Positions 46,077 to 55,119 of a stretch of DNA of 64,000 nucleotides are shown one piece after another. Where the stretch lies: positions 1 to 64,000 of the forward strand of contig CAAGFN010000064.1 in NCBI GenBank assembly GCA_900769145.1, written 5' to 3'. The notes under the pieces were generated by a model. The model was not told the DNA's origin. It did no database searches and was given only the letters and a program-made list of their open reading frames with translations. Both the position numbers and the translations under genes were made by a program. Position 1 is the first letter of the stretch. Each line of letters begins with the position of its first letter. The DNA comes from Rikenellaceae bacterium (GTDB lineage: Bacteria > Bacteroidota > Bacteroidia > Bacteroidales > UBA932).

Positions 46077-47158
46077 GATACTTGTTCATAATCCAAGGAG
46101 AGGGCAGGGGGCATCTTACCCAGGCGCTGACAATGGAAAAGCTCCTCACTGCCAGAGGCCACGAGGTCGTGAAGATGCTCGTGGGCAAGAGTCCTGCACG
46201 TACACTGCCGTCATTTTTCACCGGGGGAGTCAAGGCTCATCTCGCATATTTCGAGTCGGTCAATTTCGTGACTACTCCTTCGGGCAAGAGACCTGACGCA
46301 TTGAAGACATTGTTTTTCAATGTCGCAATGTCTCCTAAACTTATTCCTTCCTTGTCATTGATTCGCAATGAAATAAAGGATTCTTCCCCGGATGTCATCG
46401 TGAATTTCTATGAACTCCTCGGGACCATTGTCCACGAGCTTTCATACAGCGGGATACCAATGATATGCATCGGTCACCAATTCCTGTTCCTGCACGAAGA
46501 TTTCCATTTCCCGCTTATCGGATATGAGAAGCACGTAGGCCTGAATCTCTTCAGCAGGGCCATTTGCAACGGGGCTGTGAAGTCACTGGCATTGTCGTTC
46601 AGGCCAATGCCGGACGATGAGGAACACCGCATCAAGGTGGTTCCGCCTCTCCTCCGCCCGGAGGTGCTGGCCTATAGGCAGAGTCCTGAGTTCCGCCAGG
46701 GGGACTATATTCTGGGCTATATTCTCAATGCAGGATTCGCGGAGGAGGTGAAGGAGTGGCATGCATCGCATCCTGAGGTGCCTCTGCATTTTTTCTGGGA
46801 CAACAAGGACGAGGCTCCGGTCAAGGTCATTGACCCGAATCTCAAGTTCTATTATCTGGACGACAAGGAGTTCCTGCGCCAGATGGCCGGCTGCCGGGCT
46901 TACGCTTCAACGGCCGGGTTTGAGTCGATTTGCGAGGCAATGTATCTCGGCAAGCCGCTGATGATGGTTCCTTCCCATACCGAGCAGAAATGCAATGCCT
47001 ATGATGCCACACGTTTCAATGCGGCCGTGGAGGCGGAAAAATTCGACCTTGACATTCTCCTGGACTTTGCCGTAAACCGCTTCCAGCCTGATGAGGGCTT
47101 CCCTGACTGGGCTTTGTCTGCCGGGGATATGATTGCTTCGGAGCTGGAAAGTCTTTGA
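46073..47158 (+). CDS. Glycosyltransferase, MurG/UGT-like (GT-B fold)
   Basis: 361 residues. The start MRYLFIIQGEGRGHLTQALTM is the glycine-rich loop of GT-B enzymes such as MurG and MGDG synthases. The C-terminal domain has the donor-binding STAGFESICEAMYLGKP motif and VPSHTEQKCNA. It is translationally coupled to the metallophosphoesterase, which suggests one pathway on a lipid-linked sugar; the acceptor is unknown. Confidence 0.8.
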   Translation: MRYLFIIQGEGRGHLTQALTMEKLLTARGHEVVKMLVGKSPARTLPSFFTGGVKAHLAYFESVNFVTTPSGKRPDALKTLFFNVAMSPKLIPSLSLIRNEIKDSSPDVIVNFYELLGTIVHELSYSGIPMICIGHQFLFLHEDFHFPLIGYEKHVGLNLFSRAICNGAVKSLALSFRPMPDDEEHRIKVVPPLLRPEVLAYRQSPEFRQGDYILGYILNAGFAEEVKEWHASHPEVPLHFFWDNKDEAPVKVIDPNLKFYYLDDKEFLRQMAGCRAYASTAGFESICEAMYLGKPLMMVPSHTEQKCNAYDATRFNAAVEAEKFDLDILLDFAVNRFQPDEGFPDWALSAGDMIASELESL

Positions 47159-47230
47159 TTCTTGAGCCTGTATTATTCTGATCCGTTTCGAAATTATGAC
47201 AAACAAAATGACAAATTGAAGACTTTTATG

Positions 47231-47238
47231 TAGATTTG
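47231..47238 (+). promoter_or_regulatory. -7 element for the DUF3791/DUF3990 cassette
   Basis: TAGATTTG matches TAnnTTTG, 32 bases before the first start codon. No -33 element was found at the right distance. Confidence 0.4.
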
Positions 47239-47270
47239 CAATGGGAGTTACATGAATAAGCATTGAGAAT

Positions 47271-47483
47271 ATGGCAAAAAGAATAGATTATTTAATTGCT
47301 CTTATCAATGAGTTTGGCCGTAAGTACGGACTCACGGACAAAGAGTCTTATCTGTACTTGCAGAGGTACGGAGCCATTGCCATATTCGATGACTGTTACG
47401 AATATCTTCATACACAATCATTTGATTGTGCCGCTGAAGAACTCGCAAATTACTGCAAAAGACAGGGAGGGAATATTTTATGA
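47271..47483 (+). CDS. DUF3791 small protein
   Basis: 70-residue helical protein resembling DUF3791 (LTDKESYLYLQRYGAIAIFDDCYEYLHT). Such proteins occur next to DUF3990 genes in gut bacteria. It overlaps the DUF3990 gene by 4 bases (ATGA), so the two are translated together. By size and position it could be an antitoxin or immunity partner, but no function is established. Confidence 0.7.
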   Translation: MAKRIDYLIALINEFGRKYGLTDKESYLYLQRYGAIAIFDDCYEYLHTQSFDCAAEELANYCKRQGGNIL

Positions 47484-47953
47484 GGCTCTATCACTGCTCC
47501 AATATGGACTTTGATGTTATTGACCTGTCAAAGTCCAAGCCCAACAAAGATTTTGGCAGGGCGTTTTATCTTTCTGCGAACCCTCATGAGATTGAACCGG
47601 TAGGAAAAGCTAAAGTGCTTCTTCAAGGAGGTGAGTTCACGATGCTTGAATATGAATTTGATGAGACTCTCCTTTCAGATGGATACTTGAAGGTCTTGCG
47701 TTTTGAAGCTTATACTGCCGAGTGGGCAGAGTTTATCTTTGCAAACAGGGACTTCAAGCAGAACTTCACTCATGACTACGATATCGTCTATGGCCCAATT
47801 GCAAACGACAATGTCGGAGAACAGATTAGAAAGTTCCGTTCCCTAAGAATCCCTCTCTCTCAATTCCTTGAAGAACTCAAATATGCCAAAGGAATCACTT
47901 TCCAATATGCGTTCTGTACGGAAAAGGCTGTCAACTGTCTAAAGAAATTATGA
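47480..47953 (+). CDS. DUF3990 protein, ADP-ribosyltransferase-like
   Basis: 157 residues matching DUF3990, a family placed among ADP-ribosyltransferase-like folds. Visible motifs are LYHCS near the N-terminus (most relatives read YHGS, with His in the NAD site), NKDFGRAFYLS (about 22-32, the second NAD-site block) and YDIVYGPIANDNV (about 97-109). It lies between two small genes with 4-base overlaps on both sides, a toxin-antitoxin-like layout. Catalytic activity and target are unknown. Confidence 0.75.
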   Translation: MRLYHCSNMDFDVIDLSKSKPNKDFGRAFYLSANPHEIEPVGKAKVLLQGGEFTMLEYEFDETLLSDGYLKVLRFEAYTAEWAEFIFANRDFKQNFTHDYDIVYGPIANDNVGEQIRKFRSLRIPLSQFLEELKYAKGITFQYAFCTEKAVNCLKKL

Positions 47954-48204
47954 GAATGGAAAAGGATGCATTTCAGTTTATGATAGAAGGAATGGTCTCG
48001 GATCTGATTCAGCTGCTCATTGAGCGGCGTGGACTGACCATGACAGAGGCTTTCGATGTGGTTTATCGCTCCAAGACATACGAGAATCTTCTCAATCCTG
48101 ACACCAGACTCTATTTCCAAAGCCCGGGATACGTTTACTCTTATCTTGAGGATGAATTATCTGCACAAGGAATCGGTTGTTTATACAAACCTGATCCTGA
48201 ATGA
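47950..48204 (+). CDS. Small conserved protein of the DUF3791/DUF3990 cassette
   Basis: 84 residues (82 if translation starts at the second Met, 47956). It is helical, with a pattern common in such cassettes: MTEAFDVVYRSKTYENL and LYFQSPGYVYSYLEDEL. It overlaps DUF3990 by 4 bases and its 3' end overlaps the convergent gene at 48181 by 24 bases. Function unknown. Confidence 0.65.
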   Translation: MRMEKDAFQFMIEGMVSDLIQLLIERRGLTMTEAFDVVYRSKTYENLLNPDTRLYFQSPGYVYSYLEDELSAQGIGCLYKPDPE

Positions 48205-48747
48205 CATAGCGGTATCGCTGCCGACAATGCCGGAAATCTCCCGGTTTCCTTCCGCCCTGGTGCAGAGCGGCATCCTGCCGGCGAGTTCCACGGCAATAAT
48301 GTCTCCGGTGCGGATATAGAGCCGCTTCGTGGCTTCGCATACGGCATTGTCAATGAGGCCTCCGGCCGGGACTTCTGTGCTGTCCAATAACAGTTCTCCG
48401 TCCATCAATACGGAGAATGACTTTCCGTTCGCCTCCTCAATGCTCATCTTCGGGTCCGGCAGGAATGAAGTATGGTCCAATGTCAATGCTTCCGCATACT
48501 GTTCAGGACCTTCGCCAATGTGGTCAGCAGGGTAGAGGAGGACTCCGTAACCTACTCTGTCATAATATCTTCTGACGAAACGCCCACCGACACTCCGGCC
48601 CGGCTTGCAGACACGGGCGAAGACCACGGGAGTCCATTCGAATCTTTCCGTGAAATCAGGAGGGAAGAAATCCTCATTGTCCTTCTCCCAGGTCGTGTCC
48701 GGCCTGGTCACATAATGCCCTCCGTATGTTCTTACGATTATGTTCAA
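48181..48747 (-). CDS. Divergent FAH-fold (fumarylacetoacetate hydrolase-like) protein
   Basis: 188 residues with the framework of the FAH family: DFFPPDFTERFEW, then RRYYDRVGYGVLLYPAD, then FSVLMDGELL and LYIRTGDIIAVEL. In active members the strand after the substrate loop reads HYEVEL, with two metal-binding Glu. Here the equivalent stretch is FEWTPVVFARV, so the Glu-x-Glu pair appears lost. It may be a non-catalytic relative. It shares a 4-base overlap with the exonuclease gene, so it belongs to the dnaN transcript. Confidence 0.65.
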   Translation of the reverse strand: MNIIVRTYGGHYVTRPDTTWEKDNEDFFPPDFTERFEWTPVVFARVCKPGRSVGGRFVRRYYDRVGYGVLLYPADHIGEGPEQYAEALTLDHTSFLPDPKMSIEEANGKSFSVLMDGELLLDSTEVPAGGLIDNAVCEATKRLYIRTGDIIAVELAGRMPLCTRAEGNREISGIVGSDTAMSFRIRFV

Positions 48748-49661
48748 CGCTGGTGCCTATCTCCGCCGAAATGCTGGAAAAGCAATTGGGTGGCATCATC
48801 GAAATCCTTGCCTTCCAATGGCTTGCGGCTCTGTCTTGCCGCCTCCTTCTTCTCTGCGTCAAACTGCTGCCTGAGAATTTCGAACTGCCTCTTGGTGTCA
48901 AGGGTGAACTCTCCGTTCTGAATCCAGGCGAAATACGACGGTTCAGTCTGGTAAACCTCCCTTGCGGTCTTTCCCTTATGTTTTCCGAAGCTGATTATTG
49001 CTTCTCCGTCCTTTCCGTAAAGAAGTCTTCCTGCATAGTCCACGGTCTTCGGACGGCCCGCAAAGTTCGCAAGGAAGTCAACATTGTTCTTCAACTGATC
49101 CGGATACCTGTCCAGCTGGCCTTTGAGCACCTCGTATGTGGCGAGAGTGTCGGCCTCTGCCGTGTGCGCATTCTCGAAATCCTGGCCTCCGCAGTAGAAC
49201 CTGTATGCGGCCCTGAGATTTCTCGGCTCCATGGCGTGGTAGATTGTCTGTACATCCACCATCTTCTTCTCGTGAAGGTTCAGGTCAATGTTCTTGTGCA
49301 TGAAGAGACGGACTCTTTCAATTTCTTCAGCCAGCATCGGGAGGTCGAACTTGGCAGAATTGAAGCCTGCCAAATCGCTGTCCTCCAGCCAGTCCACCAC
49401 CTCGTCCACCACCTCATGGAATTTCGGACAGCCGACCAAATCCTCGTCCTTGAGCCCGTTTACCTCGCTTGCGCTGGGGTTCATAGGCTGCTGGCATCTT
49501 GCCACATAGTTCCAAGGGCATAGCTTCCAGGTCTTTATCCTCTGCTCTCCGTCCGGAAGTATCTTGACGAAACTCAGTTCGGCAATGCCGTCCACCGCAA
49601 TGTTCAGTCCAGTGCTCTCGATATCGAAGAACAGGAGCGGCCTTTCAAGATTGAGATTCAT
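48744..49661 (-). CDS. DnaQ-like 3'-5' exonuclease (DEDDh) with ExoX-type C-terminal domain
   Basis: 305 residues. The exonuclease domain (about 8-180) has Asp13/Glu15 in FFDIESTG, NSAKFDLPML and the final HTAEADTLATYEV, the DEDDh set. The C-terminal part (about 215-260: ISFGKHKGKTAREV, YFAWIQNGEF) is the small domain found in ExoX-like nucleases. It may serve as a proofreading or repair nuclease. It lies 42 bases downstream of dnaN, a sensible partnership. Confidence 0.87.
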   Translation of the reverse strand: MNLNLERPLLFFDIESTGLNIAVDGIAELSFVKILPDGEQRIKTWKLCPWNYVARCQQPMNPSASEVNGLKDEDLVGCPKFHEVVDEVVDWLEDSDLAGFNSAKFDLPMLAEEIERVRLFMHKNIDLNLHEKKMVDVQTIYHAMEPRNLRAAYRFYCGGQDFENAHTAEADTLATYEVLKGQLDRYPDQLKNNVDFLANFAGRPKTVDYAGRLLYGKDGEAIISFGKHKGKTAREVYQTEPSYFAWIQNGEFTLDTKRQFEILRQQFDAEKKEAARQSRKPLEGKDFDDATQLLFQHFGGDRHQR

Positions 49662-49703
49662 TCCAAAGTCGTATTTTCAGTTTTCCACAATGCAGCCGTC
49701 AGG

Positions 49704-50825
49704 CTATTTTACCATGATAGGCATCACGATGCCGAATACTTTCTCGGACTTGGCATCCTCCTCTGAAGGCATCAGCAGGGCCGAGCGTCTCTTGTCGGCG
49801 AACTTCATCACCACCTCGTCGCAGCTGAGGTTTGAAAGCATCTCGATAATGTGTGTGGATTTGAATCCGATTTGGAGATCACTGCCGTCATACTGGCAGG
49901 CAATCTTCTCATGAGCCGCAATTTCGAAACCGAGGTCCTGTGCGGAAATCTCGATGAAGCCCGGGGTGAGGTCGAACTTGATATGGTTCGAAGCCTTCGG
50001 GGAACATACGGAGATACGTCTTACGGTATTTAGAAGCAGAGTCCTGTTGATCTTGAGAATGTTGGAGTTGTTCTGCGGGATGATGGTCCTGTAGTCCGGA
50101 TATTTGCCTACCACGAGGCAGCAGATGATGACTGTTCCGTCAAACTTGAATATGACTGTTCTCGCATCGAAGGTCACGTTCACCGACTCCACGTCCTTTC
50201 CGATGATGGACTTGATGACAGCTGCGTGCCTCTTGTTCAGGATGAATGAGCAAGGGCTTTCAGCTTTTACGTCATCAGCCGTGTAGCAGGTAAGCTTCTG
50301 GAGGTCGGAGGCTACAAGAGTCGTCGAATCCGGGGAAATGTCGAAGAATATACTGTTCATCACCGGACGGTTATCCTCGTCGGAGGATGCGTAGATGGTC
50401 CTGCTGATACCGTCCACCAATGTCATTGCCGGGAATTCGACAGTTATCGCATCTGGGCCGGTGGTCTGGCACTCAGGATAGTCATCCGGGTTGAAATACG
50501 GCAATGATGACTCACCGCTTGCCCAGGCGCATTCGAACTGGTTCTCGCTGATAGTCCTGATGGTGAGCGGCTGGTCCGGCAACTCCCTGAGGAGGTCGTT
50601 CAGCTGTCTGGCCGGGACGGCTATCCTTCCGTCTCCTTCCTTGCTTTCCACGGCAATGGTGGTCTTCATTGTTATCTCCTTGTCCGAGGCAGTAACCTCG
50701 AGCACGTCTCCATTGAGCGAGAAAAGATAGTCTTCGAGAATGGCTTCGGTCGTCTTGGACGGAAGTGCCTTTGAAACTGTCAAGAGCCCTTTCAGCAGCT
50801 CTGAACTTGAAACTATGAACTTCAT
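49704..50825 (-). CDS. dnaN: DNA polymerase III sliding clamp (beta subunit)
   Basis: 373 residues from the ATG at 50825 (MKFIVSSSELLKGLLTVSKA), the normal clamp length and start; a frame extension to 50882 is rejected. Three clamp folds are apparent, with typical segments such as IAVPARQLNDLLRELPD in domain 1 and the C-terminal VMPIMVK, equivalent to the clamp's terminal M-P-M-R-L region. It forms a ring on DNA that holds the replicative polymerase. Head of a three-gene operon. Confidence 0.95.
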   Translation of the reverse strand: MKFIVSSSELLKGLLTVSKALPSKTTEAILEDYLFSLNGDVLEVTASDKEITMKTTIAVESKEGDGRIAVPARQLNDLLRELPDQPLTIRTISENQFECAWASGESSLPYFNPDDYPECQTTGPDAITVEFPAMTLVDGISRTIYASSDEDNRPVMNSIFFDISPDSTTLVASDLQKLTCYTADDVKAESPCSFILNKRHAAVIKSIIGKDVESVNVTFDARTVIFKFDGTVIICCLVVGKYPDYRTIIPQNNSNILKINRTLLLNTVRRISVCSPKASNHIKFDLTPGFIEISAQDLGFEIAAHEKIACQYDGSDLQIGFKSTHIIEMLSNLSCDEVVMKFADKRRSALLMPSEEDAKSEKVFGIVMPIMVK

Positions 50826-50885
50826 ATTTTTTATCCTTTTATATTCAAAAACTGATGCAGGTCCTGTAGCGAAGACGAGCAACTA

Positions 50886-50893
50886 CAAAGATA
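50886..50893 (-). promoter_or_regulatory. -7 element for dnaN
   Basis: On the minus strand it reads TATCTTTG, matching TAnnTTTG, 60 bases before the dnaN start. Confidence 0.4.
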
Positions 50894-50996
50894 AACAAAA
50901 TTCCGGACATCTGGCATATAATTTGATTTTTCAATCCCCCGGTTTCCCAATGTATGCGAAACCTTGGATTCAGAAACAATTAAAACAGAAATCAAT

Positions 50997-52433
50997 ATGA
51001 ACAAGTCATTTATTACAGTCTGCGCATCGGCCATAGTTGCCGGTCTCACAGCATTCGGAGTAGTCAAGGCCTGTGTTCCGGGTGAAACATCTGGTTCTCC
51101 TGTCATTTCTTCCGACGGTGCGGCATACAGGACTGTCAATCTGTCACAGACGGACTATCCTGATTTCACATACGCAGCCGAGTCAGCAGTAGATGCAGTT
51201 GTATATGTCAAGGTGACAATCAAACAGCAGCAGAATTACAGTGTTGATCCTTTCTTCCGGTTCTTCTTCGGGGACCAGGCCGCCCCTCAGTCCAGGGAAC
51301 AGCAGGGCAGCGGCTCCGGAGTCATTATCCGTCCTGACGGTTATATCGTGACCAACAATCACGTGGTCGAGGGCGCTACCAAGGTGGAAGTCACATTGAA
51401 CAACAACAAGACATATCCTGCTACCGTGGTGGGTACCGACCCTGCTACCGACGTTGCCATCATCAAGATTGATGCCCAGGGCCTGCCGGTAGTTCCTTTT
51501 GGTGATTCCGACGAGCTCAGGCTCGGCCAGTGGGTTATTGCAATCGGAAGTCCATACGACCTCAGATCCACCATCACCGCAGGCATTGTCAGTGCAAAGG
51601 GACGCCAGATGCCTCATTACAATGGTGAATTCAAGATTGAATCATTCATCCAGACCGATGCTGCCGTCAATCCCGGAAACAGTGGCGGAGCTCTCGTGAA
51701 CCAGAAGGGTGAACTTGTCGGTGTAAATACCGCAATCATTTCACAGACAGGCTCTTATACTGGATACTCATTCGCTATTCCTTCCAACATTGTAAGGAAG
51801 ATTGCTGACGACCTCATTGACTTCGGCAGTGTCAAGAGAGCCTTTCTCGGCGTGACAATGTCGCCGGTTACTGACGAAAAAGCGAAAGAATTGAAACTTT
51901 TTTCTCCAAACGGTGTATATATAGAGGAGGTTTTGGAAGGCGGTGCTGCTGACAAGGCCGGAATCAAGAAGGGCGATGTCCTTGTAAAGGTAGATTCCAC
52001 AGTTATCACCACCCCTTCATCCTTGCAGGAAAAAGTCAGTTCATACAATCCTGGAGACAAGGCTTCGGTCACTGTTATCAGAGGCGGAGACAAGAAGGTT
52101 CTGGAAGTGACATTCCAGGGAGCGTCCGCAGAGACAGGAGCCAAGGATATTGACGGTTCCACGGCGTTCTTCGGTTCCAAGATAAAGGAGGCGTCGAAGG
52201 AGACTCTTGCCGCTTTGGGATTGAAGAACGGAGTCGAGATTGTATCTGTCGGTCCGGGCAAAGTCCAGGAAGCCGGTGCCAAGGAAGGATTTATCATCCT
52301 GTACGTGAACGACCAGCCTGTAAGCAAAGCCGAGGATGTGATAAGCATCGTGAAGAAGGCGAAGAGGGCTGTATATGTCGAAGGTGTAACATCTTACGGT
52401 AAAGCCGCATACTTCGCTTTTGGAAAGGAATAG
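50997..52433 (+). CDS. degP: HtrA/DegP-type periplasmic serine protease
   Basis: 478 residues from the ATG at 50997, which leads into an export signal (MNKSFITVCASAIVAGLTAFG). Trypsin-like domain with catalytic His122 (TNNHVVEG), Asp152 (ATDVAII) and Ser229 (NPGNSGGAL), followed by two PDZ domains (about 285-375 and 395-475). It degrades or refolds misfolded envelope proteins. It is followed 15 bases later by the primary sigma factor gene. Confidence 0.94.
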   Translation: MNKSFITVCASAIVAGLTAFGVVKACVPGETSGSPVISSDGAAYRTVNLSQTDYPDFTYAAESAVDAVVYVKVTIKQQQNYSVDPFFRFFFGDQAAPQSREQQGSGSGVIIRPDGYIVTNNHVVEGATKVEVTLNNNKTYPATVVGTDPATDVAIIKIDAQGLPVVPFGDSDELRLGQWVIAIGSPYDLRSTITAGIVSAKGRQMPHYNGEFKIESFIQTDAAVNPGNSGGALVNQKGELVGVNTAIISQTGSYTGYSFAIPSNIVRKIADDLIDFGSVKRAFLGVTMSPVTDEKAKELKLFSPNGVYIEEVLEGGAADKAGIKKGDVLVKVDSTVITTPSSLQEKVSSYNPGDKASVTVIRGGDKKVLEVTFQGASAETGAKDIDGSTAFFGSKIKEASKETLAALGLKNGVEIVSVGPGKVQEAGAKEGFIILYVNDQPVSKAEDVISIVKKAKRAVYVEGVTSYGKAAYFAFGKE

Positions 52434-52448
52434 AACCAAAAGCAATAT

Positions 52449-53309
52449 ATGAGACAACTTAAGATTACAAAATCGATCACCAACAGGGAGAGTGCGTCAC
52501 TTGACAAGTATCTCCAGGAAATAGGAAGAGAAGAGCTGGTTTCACCTGAGGAAGAGGTGGAGCTGGCTCAACGCATTAGGAAAGGTGATCAGAAAGCACT
52601 TGAAAAGCTGACGAAAGCGAACCTCAGGTTCGTCGTTTCGGTGGCAAAGCAATATCAGAACCAGGGACTCAGCCTCCCGGACCTCATCAATGAAGGCAAT
52701 CTCGGCCTTATCAAGGCAGCCGAGAAATTCGACGAGACCAGGGGATTCAAGTTCATCTCCTACGCCGTGTGGTGGATTCGCCAGTCCATTCTCCAGGCCC
52801 TTGCGGAGCAGTCCCGTATAGTCAGGCTCCCTCTCAACCAGGTGGGCTCATTGAACAAAATCAACAAGGCTCTCTCGAAATTCGAGCAGGAGAACGAGCG
52901 CCAGCCTTCCAGCGAGGAGCTCTCGGAGATGATTGACGTGCCGAAGGACAAGATTTCCGACACCCTCAGGGTATCCGGACGTCATGTGTCCGTGGATGCG
53001 CCGTTCGTTGAGGGCGAGGATAACAGCCTCCTTGACGTGCTTCCTAATGACGATTCCCCGAGCGCTGACCGCGGTCTCGTGAACGAGTCCCTCAATACTG
53101 AGATTGAAAGGGCCCTTTCCACTCTCTCCAGCAGGGAGAGGGAAATCATCAAGTCCTTCTTCGGCATCGGTTGCCAGGAAATGACCCTCGAGGAAATCGG
53201 CGAGCGCTTCGGCCTTACCAGGGAGCGTGTGCGCCAGATTAAGGAAAAGGCCATCAGAAGGCTCAAGAGCCCGTCCAGAAGCAAACTTCTCAAGGGCTAT
53301 CTCGGTTAA
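52449..53309 (+). CDS. rpoD: RNA polymerase primary sigma factor (sigma-70, Bacteroidota type)
   Basis: 286 residues, the short primary sigma of Bacteroidota, lacking the long region 1.1 of proteobacterial sigma-70. Region 1.2 ([19 protein letters not shown]), region 2 with [15 protein letters not shown], region 3, and region 4.2 helix-turn-helix ([19 protein letters not shown]) are complete. It reads the TTTG / TAnnTTTG promoters marked elsewhere in this window. Confidence 0.96.
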   Translation: MRQLKITKSITNRESASLDKYLQEIGREELVSPEEEVELAQRIRKGDQKALEKLTKANLRFVVSVAKQYQNQGLSLPDLINEGNLGLIKAAEKFDETRGFKFISYAVWWIRQSILQALAEQSRIVRLPLNQVGSLNKINKALSKFEQENERQPSSEELSEMIDVPKDKISDTLRVSGRHVSVDAPFVEGEDNSLLDVLPNDDSPSADRGLVNESLNTEIERALSTLSSREREIIKSFFGIGCQEMTLEEIGERFGLTRERVRQIKEKAIRRLKSPSRSKLLKGYLG

Positions 53310-53328
53310 ATCATCAACTATCATCGGA

Positions 53329-55119
53329 ATGACACCAGAAACATTTATACAGACCAAGGCCGTTGAGGCCATCAAGAGCCTTTACGGCGCAGATGTCGAG
53401 CAGGGCTCGCTCCAGGTGCAGGTTACAAGGAAGGAGTTCGAGGGGGATTACACCCTTGTGGTATTTCCTCTTCTGAAGATATCCCACTCATCTCCGGAGA
53501 ATACAGGCAATGCCATCGGCGGATGGCTTCAGGAAAATGTTTCCGAGATTGCAGGCTACAACTGCGTCAAGGGCTTCCTGAACATCTCGTTCTCGCCTCT
53601 ATATTGGAATGAACTGTTCACGGACATATTGTCCGACAAGGACTTCGGCCAGCTCCCTTCCACGGGGCAGAACATCATGGTCGAGTTCTCCTCACCGAAC
53701 ACCAACAAGCCGCTCCACCTCGGCCATATCAGGAACAATCTCCTCGGGGACTCTGTTTCACGGCTCCTCAAGGCCTGCGGCAACAATGTGATGAAGGTCA
53801 CCCTTGTCAATGACAGGGGAGTGCATATCTGCAAGTCAATGCTGGCCTGGCTCAAGGTCGGAAACGGCATTACTCCGGAGAATTCCGGCAAGAAGGGAGA
53901 CCACCTCGTAGGCGACTGCTATGTGGCATTCAACGATATTTACAAGAAGGAGGTTGACGGACTGGTAGCCGGCGGAATGTCCAAGGACCAGGCAGAGAAA
54001 GAGGCCCCGTCTCTCAAGGAGGCCCACGAGATGCTCGTCAAGTGGGAAGAGGGGGACAAGGAGGTCAGGGATCTCTGGAAGACGATGAACGGCTGGGTTA
54101 TGGACGGCTTCGACAAGACCTACAGGGAACTCGGCATCTCATTTGACAAGACATATTTCGAATCAGAGACGTACCTTCTCGGCAAGGAGTTGGTACAGAA
54201 GGGACTGGACATGGGCGTATTCGTCAAGGACCCGGACGGTTCCGTGTGGTGCGACCTTACTGCGGACGGACTTGACAGGAAACTTCTCCTCAGAAGTGAC
54301 GGTACTTCGGTCTATATGACCCAGGACCTCGGTACTGCGGAGAGAAGGTTCTCTGAATACAAACTCGACAGCCACGTGTATGTGGTCGGCAATGAGCAGA
54401 ATTACCATTTCCAGGTTCTCAAGCTCATTCTCGGCAAGCTCGGGTTCAAGTGGGCGGATGATATTTTCCATCTCTCATACGGAATGGTTGAGCTGCCGGA
54501 AGGCAAGATGAAGTCCCGTGAGGGAACCGTTGTCGATGCTGACGATCTTCTCGAGCAGATGTACGAGGAGGCCAGGAAGACATCTGAGGAGTCCGGAAAA
54601 CTCGCGGATATGTCTGACGAGGAGAAGACGGCCCTGTACAAGATGATTGGCCTTGGCGCCCTCAAGTATTTCATTATCAAGGTGGACCCGAAGAAAACAA
54701 TGCTCTTCAATCCGAAGGAATCCATTGACTTCAACGGCAATACCGGTCCGTTCATCCAGTACACCCATGCCCGTATCAAGTCCATCCTGAGGAAGGCTGA
54801 CGACCAGGGTATATCTCACAAGGCATCTGACGTGCTTGCCTCCATTGAACCTTCCGCCAAGGAGACAAGGCTGATAAAGCTTCTGTCCACATTCCCTGCG
54901 AAGGTTGCGGAGGCCGGGGCCGCATATTCTCCGGCTGTCATAGCCAACTATGCATACGACCTTGCCAAGGAGTTCAACCAGTACTATCACGATACCAGGA
55001 TTCTCCAGGAGGAGGACCAGGATATCCGCAGGTTCAGGCTTGTTCTTATCCAGACTGTTGCGGATGTGCTTGTAAAGGCTATGGACATTCTCGGTATCCG
55101 GCTTCCTGAGAGGATGTAA
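53329..55119 (+). CDS. argS: Arginyl-tRNA synthetase
   Basis: 596 residues from the ATG at 53329 (MTPETFIQTKAVEAIKSLYG); the open frame upstream overlaps rpoD and is rejected. Class I synthetase: HIGH motif as HLGH in TNKPLHLGHIRNNL, a degenerate KMSKS as GKMKSREGT, and the C-terminal DALR anticodon-binding domain ending in MDILGIRLPERM. It charges tRNA-Arg with arginine. Its stop overlaps the next start by one base (TAATG). Confidence 0.96.
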   Translation: MTPETFIQTKAVEAIKSLYGADVEQGSLQVQVTRKEFEGDYTLVVFPLLKISHSSPENTGNAIGGWLQENVSEIAGYNCVKGFLNISFSPLYWNELFTDILSDKDFGQLPSTGQNIMVEFSSPNTNKPLHLGHIRNNLLGDSVSRLLKACGNNVMKVTLVNDRGVHICKSMLAWLKVGNGITPENSGKKGDHLVGDCYVAFNDIYKKEVDGLVAGGMSKDQAEKEAPSLKEAHEMLVKWEEGDKEVRDLWKTMNGWVMDGFDKTYRELGISFDKTYFESETYLLGKELVQKGLDMGVFVKDPDGSVWCDLTADGLDRKLLLRSDGTSVYMTQDLGTAERRFSEYKLDSHVYVVGNEQNYHFQVLKLILGKLGFKWADDIFHLSYGMVELPEGKMKSREGTVVDADDLLEQMYEEARKTSEESGKLADMSDEEKTALYKMIGLGALKYFIIKVDPKKTMLFNPKESIDFNGNTGPFIQYTHARIKSILRKADDQGISHKASDVLASIEPSAKETRLIKLLSTFPAKVAEAGAAYSPAVIANYAYDLAKEFNQYYHDTRILQEEDQDIRRFRLVLIQTVADVLVKAMDILGIRLPERM

